From Diadophis punctatus similis (lineage: Eukaryota > Chordata > Lepidosauria > Squamata > Dipsadidae), in assembly GCA_023053685.1 (NCBI GenBank), contig JALIGW010000002.1:245364177-245428176 (forward strand): a DNA stretch of 64,000 bases, read 5' to 3'. The notes below the pieces were generated by a model. The model was not told the DNA's origin and did no database searches. It worked only from the letters and a program-made list of their open reading frames with translations. Positions within the stretch are counted from its first letter, which is position 1. Each line of letters begins with the position of its first letter. Positions 32,626-43,496 of this stretch are shown here, one piece after another. Both the position numbers and the translations under genes were made by a program.

Positions 32626-33813
32626 GGAGTTAGCAGCATGAAATGGCAGAACGGCCCCTTTTTCCTATTTTCAGTTGACCTTCCGTGTATCCCAGGACTG
32701 GATCTTCTTCCCAAAGAGCCTTAAATCCACAAAGAGAAAGAGCCTCCATCAGACTGGAGGAGCATCCGGGTACCAGGCGCCTCTGGGGAACCAAATGTCC
32801 AGATCAAGGGGCTCATAGGGGGCGGGAAGATGCCAGAAGCCCCCCTGAAGTAGCCAATAGGAGCCGGGCAGATCCCAGCTTCTGAGCACATCAGCCACTA
32901 TGTCACAAAGGAAGATTTCCATGGGACCAAGAGGGAAAAAACCACTTCCCAAGTAAAAGAGCTAGGAAAACATTGTACTGCGTAGGGCTGGGGAGGAGAC
33001 GCCATTTCATGGAGGGCAGAGGAGGAGGAGAGAATTAACTATAGTTAAGGGCTCGAGGAATTAAGGTAGGTCTCTATTAGTGCGATTAATAAATCCCACA
33101 AAAACATTGAATTCAATTTAGACTATTTGAAGAGATGAAAAGTAGAGTAATTGGTTCCAGATTGACACAAATAGGCACAAAAAATATTTAATATAACATG
33201 ATATATGAATAATAATGAAATATCACAGTAACGAAGAAAATATACTTTAAAAAATAAATTTGTGGTTAAAACCAGAACTGTTTTAACCATAACCACACAG
33301 TAGCCTTAATTGCGCATATGAAAGCCTGACATTAACTGAATTTGGGGTCACATGAAGCGCAACCTGGTATCCATTTACAATTCACACTAAACTAAATATT
33401 GCAGAGTTCAAAGTCCCACTTCTCATGGTCTGCGATGTATGTGCTAACTAACCTGTCCTCCAATGAATCCTGAGAGTGTGTGATTTATCACTGTCTCTCC
33501 AATTTCAACCAGGTGCGTCTTCATTCTATACCTGATCCCATGTCCTACAAACGTATCTCTAAATCTTCAGCTGTCTCTACTGACCAACAAATATGCAGTA
33601 AAAATTAGAAAAAGAACCTAATGACATAAGTATATAATCCCCCATTCCAAATTCCCCTCATAACCATTAAACATTACAAAATAATAGTAACAAAATTGAA
33701 ATCTATTAAACATTACCTGAAATAATAACCCAGGTGTGGAGATAATGGACATGAGAGCGAGGAATATGAACTCCGAAAAAAAAGACATTTTCTCTTGTCT
33801 TTATTTCTTTGAA
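32626..33813. other. 5' flank of unit 2
   Basis: 32670-33210 matches 19650-20160. 33220-33813 is AT-rich single-copy-looking DNA with no gene recognised. Confidence 0.45.
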
Positions 33814-34061
33814 GAGCTGAAGTGGTGCAGTGATTAAATGCTGCGACTGCAGGCTGACTGCTAGTTCGCAGTTCAGCTGTTCGAATCTCACTAGGCTCAA
33901 GGTTGACTCAGCCTCCCATCCTTCCGAGGTCGGTAAAATGAGGACCCAGATTGTTGGGGGCAATATGCTGAACTCTGTAAACCGCTTAGAGAGGGCTGTA
34001 AAGCACTATGAAGCGGTATATAAGTAAAGTGCTATAAGTAAAAGTAAAGTGCTATTTGCCT
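33814..34061 (+). mobile_element. tRNA-derived SINE ('agcggtatataag' family)
   Basis: Plus-strand copy: A-box-like 'gtggtgcagtgatta' at about 33822-33836, B-box 'gttcgaatctc' at 33879-33889, 3' end 'tatgaagcggtatataagt' and short AAAGTGCT repeats. Confidence 0.8.
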
Positions 34062-34195
34062 TAGAACAAATAATTAAGCAGCTTTGCTCCTGATTAACAG
34101 ATTAACAGAGTCGGAAGGGACCTTGTAGGTCATCTAGTCCAAACCCCCCCCCCCAAAACAGGAGTCCCTACACCATTTCCGACAAATGGCTGTCC

Positions 34196-34569
34196 ATGCT
34201 ATAGAGCACTGCACACCAAGACAACTAGACACAAGAACACTTTTTTCCCGAACGCCATCACTCTGCTAAACAAATAATTCCCTCACCACTGTAAAACTAT
34301 TCACTAGGCTGCATTACTATTACTATTAGTTTTTCTCATCGTTCCTATCACCCATCTCCTCCCACTTATGACTGTAACTTGTTGCTTGTATCCTTACGAT
34401 TATTTCATATTGATTGTTTCCTGATTGCTTACTTGAACCCTATGACAACCATTCTTGACAAATGTATCTTTTCTTTTATGTACACTGAGAGCATATGCAC
34501 CAAAGACAAATTCCTTGTGTGTCCAATCACACTTGGCCAATAAAGAATTCTATTCTATTCTATTCTATT
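34196..34569 (+). mobile_element. CR1-L3 LINE 3' end inside CR1
   Basis: Ends 'acttggccaataaagaattc' followed by a short TATTC array. The CR1 sequence resumes at 34570 ('tcctcttgaaagtc'). Confidence 0.7.
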
Positions 34570-34922
34570 TCCTCTTGAAAGTCTCAAGTGTTGGAGCTCT
34601 CACAACCTCCGAAGGCAAAAGCTGTTCCATTGGTCGATTGTTCTCACTGTCAGAAATTTTCTCCTTATTTCCAGGTTGAATCTTTCATTGCTCCATTATT
34701 TCCATCCATTATTCCTTGTCTGGATTTCTGGTGCTTTGGAAAATAGCCTGACCCCCTCCTCTCTGTGGCAGCCCCTCAAATATTGGAACACTGCTATCAT
34801 GTCTCCCTTGGTCCTTCTCTTTCCTAGACTATCCATGCCCAGTTCCTGTAAATGTTCTTCATATGTTTTAGTCTCCAGTCCTCTGATCATCCTGGTTGCT
34901 CTTCTCTGCACTTTCTCTAGAG

Positions 34923-35336
34923 CCATGGTGGCGAACCTATGGCACGCGTGCCACAGGTGGCACGCGGAGCCATAGCGGAGGCCACGCGAGCGTTGCCCAC
35001 CGGCAAACCGGAAGTGCGGAAAAATGCACTTCCGGTTTGCCGGTGAGCTGTTTTTTGCACTCCGGAGGGTTCAGGGAGGTTCCCTGAACCCTCCGGAGTG
35101 CAAAAAACAGCTCACCGGCAAATCGGAAGTGCGTTTTTCCGCACTTCCGGTTTGCCCGTTTCGTCGTCCCAGGCTCCGGTAAGGCCTTTGCGTGGGGGTG
35201 GGGGGGGTGCGCATGCGCAGGGGGCAGCATGGGGGGAGGGGTTGTGCGCATGCGTGGGGGGGAGGGAATAGGTGTGGGCACGCGAGCGCGCGCACCCCTT
35301 TTTGGCACGTGAACCTAAAAAGGTTCGCCACCACTA
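34923..35336. mobile_element. hAT-type MITE with long internal hairpin
   Basis: 414 bp bounded by a perfect 8-bp duplication CTCTAGAG (34915-34922 and 35337-35344), a hAT-type size and motif. Thirteen matching terminal bases TGGTGGCGAACCT are inverted at the two ends. The centre is a near-perfect palindrome around 35077 with arms of about 75 bp. Four CCGGAAGTG-like motifs lie in the arms. Confidence 0.85.
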
Positions 35337-35545
35337 CTCTAGAGTCTCAACATCTTTTTTATAGTGTGGTGACCAAAACTGGATGCAATACTGTAGGTGT
35401 GGTCCAACTAAGGCTTTATAGAGTGGTATTAGTACCTCCCTAGACCTAGATTGTATCCCTCTATTAATGCAGTTTAGGATTGCATTGGCTGTTTTGGCTG
35501 CCTCTGCACACTGCTGGCATTGAGTCTGGTTCCACCCAGTTTATA

Positions 35546-36049
35546 TGTATATTTTTGGTTTTTCTTACCTAAGTGTAAGACTTAACTTTTCTCTGCATTG
35601 AATTTCTCCCTCTGCCTCTCTCTCTCTTGGGGGAGAGTGGGGGGAGGGGCTGCCTGAGGCAAAGATTTGAACTGCTTTACCCTTCTCTGCAGGGGGGAGG
35701 GGAGGGGGAGGGGGGGATCCTAGGGAGGCAGAGACTAGCAACTTACCAGTTAGGAAACCACTAGCCAGGATATTAGAAAGAAGAATAGCTCGCTCATAAC
35801 AAAACCCACATAGCTGGCACATGAAACTGGGACACTTTGTAAGATACCTGTGACCTGGGGTGACATGAAGCTATTTAGCATAGCAAGCCTAAAGGTTTTA
35901 GGGGGGGGTGGAAAGGACCCTCCAACCTCCGGTCTACAACAGGGTCCTTTCAGCAGCCTCAGGGAGGCTCCACACCCCTTTGCACCCTGATTCAGCACCA
36001 AATGACTGCGAGGAATATCCCTCCTTCCATCCTCCACCACCGCTCATTC
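35546..36049. other. Intergenic DNA with G-rich tract
   Basis: 35625-35720 is strongly G-rich. From 35882 it rejoins the intergenic framework at the spacer of the inverted-repeat module; the left arm is absent. Confidence 0.45.
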
Positions 36050-36125
36050 AGAACTGGAGAAGCTTCTGGGATGAGAAGGGAAACGTTTTCGGGGGGGGGG
36101 GAAACAAGAAAGTCCAGATGCCTTT
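36050..36125. repeat. Inverted-repeat module, right arm only
   Basis: Matches 14281-14360 with a G run inserted at 36090-36101. The left arm has been lost. Confidence 0.6.
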
Positions 36126-36254
36126 TGGAACAGCATATTAGGGACAACCATGACCTGGAGGATGGAGGCTCTCCATAGAAACCCTCTGGCTCCACTTTTG
36201 AAACCTCGGCAGAGCCAGCCTGGACTCGTGGGGGTCTTAAAAGGGCTTGTAGTC

Positions 36255-37239
36255 ATTGTATTTGTTGTATACAACAAATAAAAAATAAGGGCCCAATGCA
36301 CATAAAAAGATTGTACAATATTTTACTGGAACTAGATTCAGGAACAGAATTAGTTAAGGATTGCATGATAAAATGGGCTCAAAATATTGGAGAACCCATA
36401 ATGATGGAAACATGGGAAAAGATATGTGTTAGAAATGTTAAATTTACACAGGCTCAAAATTTAAGAGAAAATTTTTATAAAATATTTTATAGATGGCACC
36501 TAGACCCCCAAAAAACCTAGCTTGTATGTACCCAACTATACAACCTAAATGTTGGAGATGCGAATGCGATGATGCTACATATTTTCATATTTGGTGGACT
36601 TGTAAAAAAATTAAGGCTTTTTGGATAAAAATATGGTGGATTATACAAAATATTTTAAAGAAAAAGATCAAGTTCACACCACAGTTCTTTTTGTTGGGAA
36701 TAATCACGGATTGTTCTGTTACAGAGACTAACTTGGTTTTGAATTTAATAACAGCTGCCAGGCTACTGGTGGCACAGTACTGGAAAAAGGAAGATATGCC
36801 TACTATTGAAGAATGGATACTAAAAGTTACACATCTGGCTGAAATGGCAAAAATTTCATCATATCTTAAGGCTCATTCAAATGAAAGATATATATTGGAA
36901 TGGAATAGGTGGACTTATTATGTTTTTAAAAAGTTTCAGATTAAGAAGACCCAAATAGTTTTTTAATGATAAATGATTAATTTTTAGATTCTGTTGTTAA
37001 ATTTTTGAGTAATAAGGAGTTAAGAACTAGAAGAATGTTAGAATCAATAATTTTTAGCATACTTTAGCTTTATGTTTGCTTTTGAAATTATACCTTGTGC
37101 TTTTTCTGGGAAGTCGGGGGGGGGGGAGGTGGGGGGGAGGGTAAGAGGGGTGGGAAGGGTGGAGGGGGGAAGGGGGGGGAGAAAAGAGAAAAATGTTTGT
37201 ACTTTGTACTGTTAAAACTTTTTCAATTAAAAAAAGGGG
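36255..37239 (+). mobile_element. L1 3' end with G-rich 3' UTR
   Basis: Two overlapping frames (36296-36520, 36493-36966; frameshift at about 36510) give the L1 ORF2 C-terminus with 'CWRCECDDATYFHIWWTC' and 'FTPQFFLLGI'. The UTR has a G-rich block at 37114-37180, then an A-rich end. Direct repeats 'gggcttgtagtc' at 36243-36254 and 37240-37251 bound the insertion. Confidence 0.85.
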
Positions 37240-37251
37240 GGGCTTGTAGTC

Positions 37252-38180
37252 CATCCCTCCAGGCACACAGAGAAAGGGAGATTCAAGTGGAGAATCATGG
37301 GGAGGGGAGCACAAAAGGAAGCCCACACTGCCCTCCGGTCCTGGCATGAAGAAGCCCCCTGAAGCTGTAACACACACACACACCCAAAGACTGAAAACAG
37401 GGGGTCTATTTGGGAGGGGGACAGGAAAGAGGCCTCGAAAACCATTCAAAGAAAGCTAGTGGGGCTGAAGATTGGGGGAGAGAAGAAAAGTTTGGGGTAT
37501 CCAGGGAAGGTGGGGGTCAAAGGGCTAGCAGAGCCCAGGAGTATGGGTGTAGGTATCCTTATTGTAACCCCCTCCCCAGACCCCCCTCAAAGAAAGAGGG
37601 ATAGAGAAGCATGGATATTACTTTCCTTGCAGCCCAGAGAGTTCCTGGGAGTCTCTTCCCATCTCCTATTGCAGTTTTTTGGGGGTGGAAAAGAGACCTC
37701 ACTGAGATCCAAGGTTCCCTCCAAAGCTTTAGGATGAGTGCTGGACCAGTTGAGTGCCTGCCTGCCTTTTTCCACTCTAAGAAGATGGAGGTGGTCCCTC
37801 AGGAAGCGCCTCCCCTTCTCCTCATTTTCCTCCCCCTCCACATCCCCACCAAGGGTGGATCACGCTGGGACAGTTCCCCATCTCTCCTCTAGGGGGCATC
37901 TTCCAATAGCCTCTTGCGACAGGTTTCCCACCCCTCCTCTGAGAAGCATGGCTCCCTCCTCTAGTAGCTGCTGGGAACCATAGGCCCTGGACTCCCTAAA
38001 GGCCCTCTTCATCCTCCTGCTCCCCGCAGCCCATTTCCTCATCCGGTGGAGGTCCGAATGCCACTTCCTCAACCCACTTTGGTTGCACAGTATGGCACAA
38101 TCTGAACTGCCATCTTCTCTGTTTTGAGCCACCCAGTCCATCTCCTGAAAAAGGCCCTCTTGATTATTTTGAACGATACT
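37252..38180. other. Intergenic DNA downstream of ZNF3
   Basis: Framework parallel to 15080-16080. A CA run lies near 37371-37383. No gene. Confidence 0.5.
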
Positions 38181-38186
38181 TTTATT
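38181..38186 (-). terminator. Polyadenylation signal AATAAA, ZNF3
   Basis: Conserved signal about 725 bp beyond the ZNF3 stop. Confidence 0.65.
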
Positions 38187-38907
38187 AAGGATTATATTCA
38201 CAGAAAGAAAGTTAATACAAATATTTATGTGTAACTATATGAAAAAGACAATGAAAAAAGGAGAAAAATTCATTCCAAAAATATAATAGGAAAAAGAAAA
38301 CTTTCCCTCTTCATCCTCAGCCAGAAGATTCAACAACAAAACTTTAGCACTAAATAAACCACCAGATTCATTCCACCCTTCGCCCCATTTTCTCCTCTCT
38401 AAATTTTCACTTCTGCTCATTGATCAACACACTCTAGTAAAAATTAAGGGAAATACCTGGTTCCTTGACTTACGACTGAAGGAACTTATGACCAAAAATG
38501 CATTCCAAGTTGTGGTCATAGGTCAAGACTTCCTGTACTCTGCAAAACATTGTATCTACTCCCTACATACTTATAACTCTTTTGTGTAATCACTCATGTA
38601 AGTTTATAATGCGGCTTTGAGAGCAAAATATTCTCACTCTCCCAACGTTTACACCCTTTTGCCTCATTGTGTACTCTCTGAGGTTCCTTTGCTTCAGTAG
38701 GAAAAACATTTTACTCACACCAAATAATTGTAGGATTTCCCTTCTGTCACTGTGTGAAGTTCCTGGTAAACATTAAGATGTGTTGAAAAAAAGGGCTCCC
38801 AATGTTGTTCACAGCGGAAGAGATTTATTTCTGCTATGGATTTTCTGGTGCTTTTTTAGCTTTGATTTACTAAGAAAAGGTTTCTCACACTCTGCACACT
38901 TGTGAGG
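38187..38907 (-). other. ZNF3 3' UTR with an intact fossil finger
   Basis: Directly after TAG the same frame encodes a complete C2H2 finger (38907-38836, CAECEKPF then KLKKHQKIH). Worn finger segments follow. The foldback repeat is at 38455-38536. Confidence 0.65.
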
Positions 38908-40227
38908 CTACTCTCCTGCGTGGCTTCTGGTGTACCTGCGAAGTGTTGAAGGATGGGCAAAACATTTCCCACACTCCAGACATTTATACGGTTTGTCTCC
39001 AGTGTGGATTCGCTGATGCCTGACAAGATTACCTTTCTGGGAAAAACATTTATCACACTCTGAGCATTTGTGAGGTTTCTCTCCTGTATGGATTCGGCTG
39101 TGACTTCTAAAGTGAGATGACTCAGCAAATGTTCTCCCACAGTCTAAACATTTGTAGTTTGTTTCCCCTGTGTGAATTTTCACATGACTTTTAAGGGCTG
39201 ATGAGGTACAATAAAATCTTCCACAGTCGATGCATTGATATGGCTTCTCCCCTGTGTGGGTTTTACGATGAATCCAAAGGTCTCGTTTGTCTCCAAAGCA
39301 TTTTCCACATTCTGTACATCTGTATGGCTTCTCTCCTGTGTGGACCCTCTGATGCCTTCCAAGATGTTGTTTTTGGGAAAAGTATTTCCCACACTCCCCA
39401 CATTTGTATGGCTTCTCCCCCGTGTGGATTCTCTGATGAACCTGAACATGGGCTGCCGAATTAAAACTTTTTCCACACTCCCCACATTTATGGGGTAGGT
39501 CCCCTTTGTGCCACTTCTGGTGTCCCTGAAGTTCACGAGAATGCATAAACCGTCTCTCACATTCTGGGCATTCATAGGGTCTCTCTCCGGTGTGAATTCT
39601 CTGATGTTCCACCAGGGTTGATTTCCGTGTAAAAAATTTCCCACATTCGAGGCACTTTTCGTTTTTCTCCCCTGTGTGTGTTTTCCAATGACTCCGAAGA
39701 CCTGAACTCCGGGTGAAACATTTTCCACATTCAAAGCACTTGTAAGGTTTTATTCCTGCATGAATCTTCTCATGGGAACAAAGATCTGAGTTCCGAGAAA
39801 AGCTCTTCCCACATTCCCAACACTTGTAAGGTTTCTCCCCTGTGTGAATTCTCTCGTGGATTGCGAGATAGACTATTCTACGGAAAAATTTCCCACATTC
39901 CAAACATTGATAAGGTTTCTCTCCATTGTGGATCTTCTGATGTGTAAGAAGGTGTGACTTTCGACTAAAGCATAATTCACATTCCTCACATTTATAGGGT
40001 TTTAGTGTTGGGGGGCTTCTGAGATCTTTGGAGTTTTTCCCAGAAAAACATTTCTCACCCTCCAAACCTTGACTGGATCCACTTTCCACATGGACCTTCC
40101 TGTGGGTCAAAAGGAGGGACCTGCGAGCAAAGGATTTCCCACAATCTGAGCATTCATGGTTTCTTTCGTGGTTTTTCGGAGGGCTGCTTGTGTCTGACGG
40201 GGGATCCAAGAGTTTCCCAGGCTCCAT
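38908..40227 (-). CDS. ZNF3: C2H2 zinc-finger protein, 13 intact fingers plus one defective
   Basis: A single exon encodes 439 residues with the same layout as ZNF1. Helix -1/2/3/6 residues for fingers 0-13 are RSLT, RSHT, RVYI, RSDS, RSGS, RSTE, HREG, SAHV, QQHR, DRDI, TSAS, ESHS, QGNR, HSTR. In the last finger the first zinc histidine (residue 432, codon 38934-38932) is tyrosine, which should weaken or abolish zinc binding there. Finger 7 has Val instead of Leu at helix position 4. Tandem TAA-TAG codons precede the ATG in frame. The acceptor ends at 40318. In the intron lies the solo LTR with a further insertion, and the KRAB-like exon (43497-43744) has lost its normal acceptor, so the promoter at 44520-45010 probably splices directly to this exon. 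Confidence 0.83.
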   Translation of the reverse strand: MEPGKLLDPPSDTSSPPKNHERNHECSDCGKSFARRSLLLTHRKVHVESGSSQGLEGEKCFSGKNSKDLRSPPTLKPYKCEECELCFSRKSHLLTHQKIHNGEKPYQCLECGKFFRRIVYLAIHERIHTGEKPYKCWECGKSFSRNSDLCSHEKIHAGIKPYKCFECGKCFTRSSGLRSHWKTHTGEKNEKCLECGKFFTRKSTLVEHQRIHTGERPYECPECERRFMHSRELQGHQKWHKGDLPHKCGECGKSFNSAAHVQVHQRIHTGEKPYKCGECGKYFSQKQHLGRHQRVHTGEKPYRCTECGKCFGDKRDLWIHRKTHTGEKPYQCIDCGRFYCTSSALKSHVKIHTGETNYKCLDCGRTFAESSHFRSHSRIHTGEKPHKCSECDKCFSQKGNLVRHQRIHTGDKPYKCLECGKCFAHPSTLRRYTRSHAGE

Positions 40228-40522
40228 GCTTTCTGGCGGTTGCTGCCTTATGTTGATTTTCTATTAACTGTTGATAGTTGGCTTGCAGGTAAATCTTTGG
40301 TTACAATCTTTTATCCTCTGTTAGAAGGAGAAAGAAGTGAAGAATTATATTTTCTTTTGAGACACGGAATCATAAAATCTTAGCCTTGGCAGGGACCTTG
40401 AGGGTCTTCCAATCTGACCCCCTGCCCAGGGTAGGGTGCTCAGTACACCTGAGGCAAATTGAGGCGTCCTTGACGTATGACCACGCTTGGGACTGGAACC
40501 TCGCTCCTTCAGTGAAGCAGTG

Positions 40523-41120
40523 TGTCAACTCTGAAACGGATCCAGCCTGCTGCAGCCATCCTCATTTCTCTAGTTGCCACACAGCTCGGGGAGGGGGGTT
40601 AAGAATGGAATGTGATCTAGGCAAAACAACCTGCTATCTCGTGGGAACCAAGGTCATTCCCAACAGGTGCCGGTCGGAGACTGGAACTTGTTGCCCCAGT
40701 GAACCTAATTGGGCAACGTAACCTGTGACCTTAGGGGAGGGGGATCTCTAATGTTTAATTATGCTGAAAGCGTGGGAAACAGCTAGAGCTGATTTGAAGT
40801 TCATCCGTGCTGAAATGATGTACCGTATTTTTCGGAGTATAAGGCGCACCTTTCCCCCCCTAATGGAAATGTTGTTGCGTCTCACGAAGCCCCATGCCCG
40901 CGTCACATTTTTGTGAAAAATGGGTGTTTTTTCACAAAAACGGGGCGCGCAGAGGGTTTGGGAGGCCTGCAGAGTGCTCCTGGGGGCTGGGGGAAGGCAA
41001 AAACAAGGTGGTTTTAAGTTCATCCGTTCCGAAATGATGTACTCAATAAAGCAGTTCTTTGAGGAAGACTAAAATATCAGAGTGCTGAATTGTTTGGGTT
41101 CATTAGTCGGAACCAGGACA
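40523..41120 (+). mobile_element. Solo gypsy-type LTR, unit 3, interrupted
   Basis: Same insertion as 28935-29323, with CAGTG on both sides (40518-40522 and 41121-41125). It is split by a DNA-element fragment at about 40822-40990. Confidence 0.8.
40822..40990. mobile_element. DNA-element fragment with 'ccgtatttttcgg' terminus
   Basis: Starts 'ccgtatttttcggagtataa', a terminus known from vertebrate DNA transposons. The right end is worn. A stretch of about 40 bp of the LTR ('tttaagttcatccg...aaatgatgta') is present on both sides, so the insertion came with a long duplication. Confidence 0.5.
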
Positions 41121-41125
41121 CAGTG

Positions 41126-41600
41126 GTTAGAGGAGGGATCACGAGATCATTTCACTCCACAACCGACATCCCACACTCCCAGACATCCCCAGGGAGTGGG
41201 CGGCATAGAAATCCATTAAATTAAATCATTAAGTGATCTTGGAGGTCCTTAAGTGGGGGGAGGTGCAGGCAATAGTTGTGGGGGGCATCCAGGGAGCAGG
41301 CGAAGATAGGCACCGGCCATCCATAAATTGGGGAGCCACCCACTAAAGTGGAATGCAAAGCTGCTGCCACCCCTGGAAGCCTGAGCCTGGCCATTCAAAG
41401 CAGCCCTGACTGACAGCAATGCTGGCCTGGGCCTGGGCCTTAAGTGGAGGCCTTCAGCACTCTCAGCCATCTGCCACTGTCCCCAGGCCTGGCCTTCACC
41501 CCAGTGTCACTGCTACCACTAAGAAATGCACCCTTAATCCCCACATCGGAGGCCTTTGCAACCTAGCTCCATTTTCCAAGCTTCAATCTCTTCAATCTCT
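41126..41600 (-). other. Intron of ZNF3, first copy of duplicated block
   Basis: Matches 29329-29750. At 41185-41225 it has a 40-bp tail of the L2-type LINE ('gagtgggcggcatagaaatc') that units 2 and 4 lack here. Confidence 0.5.
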
Positions 41601-41602
41601 CT

Positions 41603-41632
41603 TAAATAAATAAATAAATAAATAAATAAAGA
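41603..41632. repeat. (AAAT)n microsatellite
   Basis: About seven tetramer copies at the left edge of the LINE fragment. Confidence 0.85.
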
Positions 41633-41915
41633 TCCATCTCATCCTGGGCACCCCTTTTTTTTTTAACTTTTACCACCTGGCAGACGGTACAGGACAATAA
41701 AAACAAGGACAAATAGGCTGAAAAACAGCTTCTATCCCAGAACAGTAACTAGATTGAATGCAATATCAGGGGTTTTCAATTCAATTGCATAGAATGTGAA
41801 GGATGTGTGTTTGAGTTCTATTTTTATAGTTATGACGTACACTGAAGATGGCATTTAATTTTGTTGTACGAGATGCAATGACAATAAAGTAAACTAAACT
41901 AAACTAAGGCATCGC
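41633..41915 (+). mobile_element. LINE 3' end, unit 3 copy
   Basis: Paralog of 30265-30560, left-truncated by the AAAT array. Confidence 0.7.
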
Positions 41916-42251
41916 ATAAGCAAAAGAGAAGGAAAAAAAGTTCAGGCTAATGTAAACAACCCATTTCTGATTCTTATCCCTTTTTCCTGCTTCTACTCAT
42001 TTTTGCACATATGAGCTCCATCCCACCATGACTTCTCGATCCCAGCTTCCTCATGACACTTTATGTATATTTTATAAAAATAAAGTTAAAATGGGGCACG
42101 GCAGAAAACCTAACTGCATTCTCTGACAAAGCTACTAAAATTCTGTGGACATGGCATACTTGGACTTCAGTAAGGCATGTGACAAAGTAGACCACAACCT
42201 AGTTCTTGGCAAGATAAAAAAAATGTGGGATAGCATCACCACCTGATGGAT
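41916..42251 (-). other. Intron of ZNF3
   Basis: Matches 30565-30920 of unit 2 up to 'cctgatggatttgt', where it switches abruptly to zinc-finger sequence. Confidence 0.5.
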
Positions 42252-42429
42252 TTGTCTCTGATGTCGCATCAGATCTCATTTCTGGGTAAAACATTTCCCA
42301 CAATTGAGGCACTTTTCATTTTTCTCCCCTGTGTGTGTTTTCCAATGACTCCGAAGAGATGAACTCATGAACTCCGGGTGAAACATTTTCCACACTCAAA
42401 GCACTTGTAAGATTTTGTTCCTGCATGAA
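42252..42429 (-). pseudogene. Isolated zinc-finger fragment in ZNF3 intron
   Basis: On the minus strand it reads '[14 protein letters not shown]', a short disrupting insertion (a repeated 'gagttcat'), then '[18 protein letters not shown]' and 'LMRHQRQ'. This corresponds to fingers 4-5 of the family. Both edges are abrupt and no other exon sequence is present. It is a recombination scar rather than an exon. Confidence 0.75.
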
Positions 42430-43496
42430 TAGATTAGGGATCAGGTCTCGACAAGCATAATCCCAAACTCCTGATTGTGGATATTAAGTGATCTGATGGG
42501 TTCTTAAGTGGAGGAAGGCCCAGCCAAGTGATGTGGGGGGGGGGTCTCTGGGGTGGGGGAGGTCCTGGAGAAATGGAACAGCCCCTCCCATGAGTTGGGG
42601 GGTTCAGAAATAGGATGCAAAGCTGCAGCCACTGATGGAAGCCTGAGTCGCCCCAGTCCAGCCATGCAAAGAGCCCTGACTGACAGCAATGCTGGGCCTG
42701 GGCCTGAAGTGGAGGCCCTCACCACTTTCAGCCAGCTGCCACCGACCCCAGGACTGGACTTCAGCCCAGTGTCCCCACTGCAAGTGTGAAATGCGGCCTT
42801 AATGCCCAGACCGGTGGCCTTTGCAGTCTTCTGCCATTCTCCAAACTGCATGTTCCAAATTGTTTCCAAGCAAGGTGCCCCAAAGCATCTCCAAAGCTTC
42901 TTCAGCACCTCATAACCTGGCCCATGACCTGTGCCAGGACTCACATGGCCCCTCCTCCCACATAAGGCAACCCCAGATTGCTTACCTGGGACTTTGTCTG
43001 CTTAATGACCCGTGAAATTGCTTAACAGCCTGAAATCAATACCTGGGGAGATCCAATAAAAGATAATCAAGCAAGGGATCTGCAAACCAAAGCAAACAAC
43101 AACAACAAGCAAAGCTATTATTAGAAGCCAACACGGGGTGGGATAGTCAAAAACAGATCATGCCAGACAAATCTTATTGCATCCTTTGACCAAGTGACTG
43201 AATTAATGGAATAGGGAATTTCAGTGGACACAATAGACTTGGACATGTGACAAAATAGACCCCAGCCTACTTCTTTGGAAGTTAGAAAAATGTGGGATAG
43301 ACAGGATCACCACCAGATGAATTCACAACCGGCTGACCAACAGCACTCAATGCGTAGACCTCAATGGAACTATATTTTACCTTCATCCAGCACCTTTGGA
43401 GCAAAAGCCAATTTTTCTACATTGCTCATTTGTCCACTAAAGATTAAAAAATGCTTATTTTCCAAACCAAGATTTAACCAAGATTTGTTTGCTCAC
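42430..43496 (-). other. Intron of ZNF3, second diverged copy of duplicated block
   Basis: 42480-43030 is a diverged relative of 29380-29930, and with 43030-43496 it matches 52050-52813 of unit 4. No exon. Confidence 0.5.

Larger units (their letters stand above)
34104..35545 (-). mobile_element. CR1 LINE 3' part with two nested insertions
   Basis: Minus-strand CR1. The 3' UTR is at the left ('ggaagggaccttgtaggtc') and the ORF2 C-terminus at 34696-34926 ('LEKVQRRATRMIRGLE', 'GDMIAVFQYLRG'). An L3 end (34196-34569) and a hAT-type MITE (34923-35336) split it. Confidence 0.8.
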
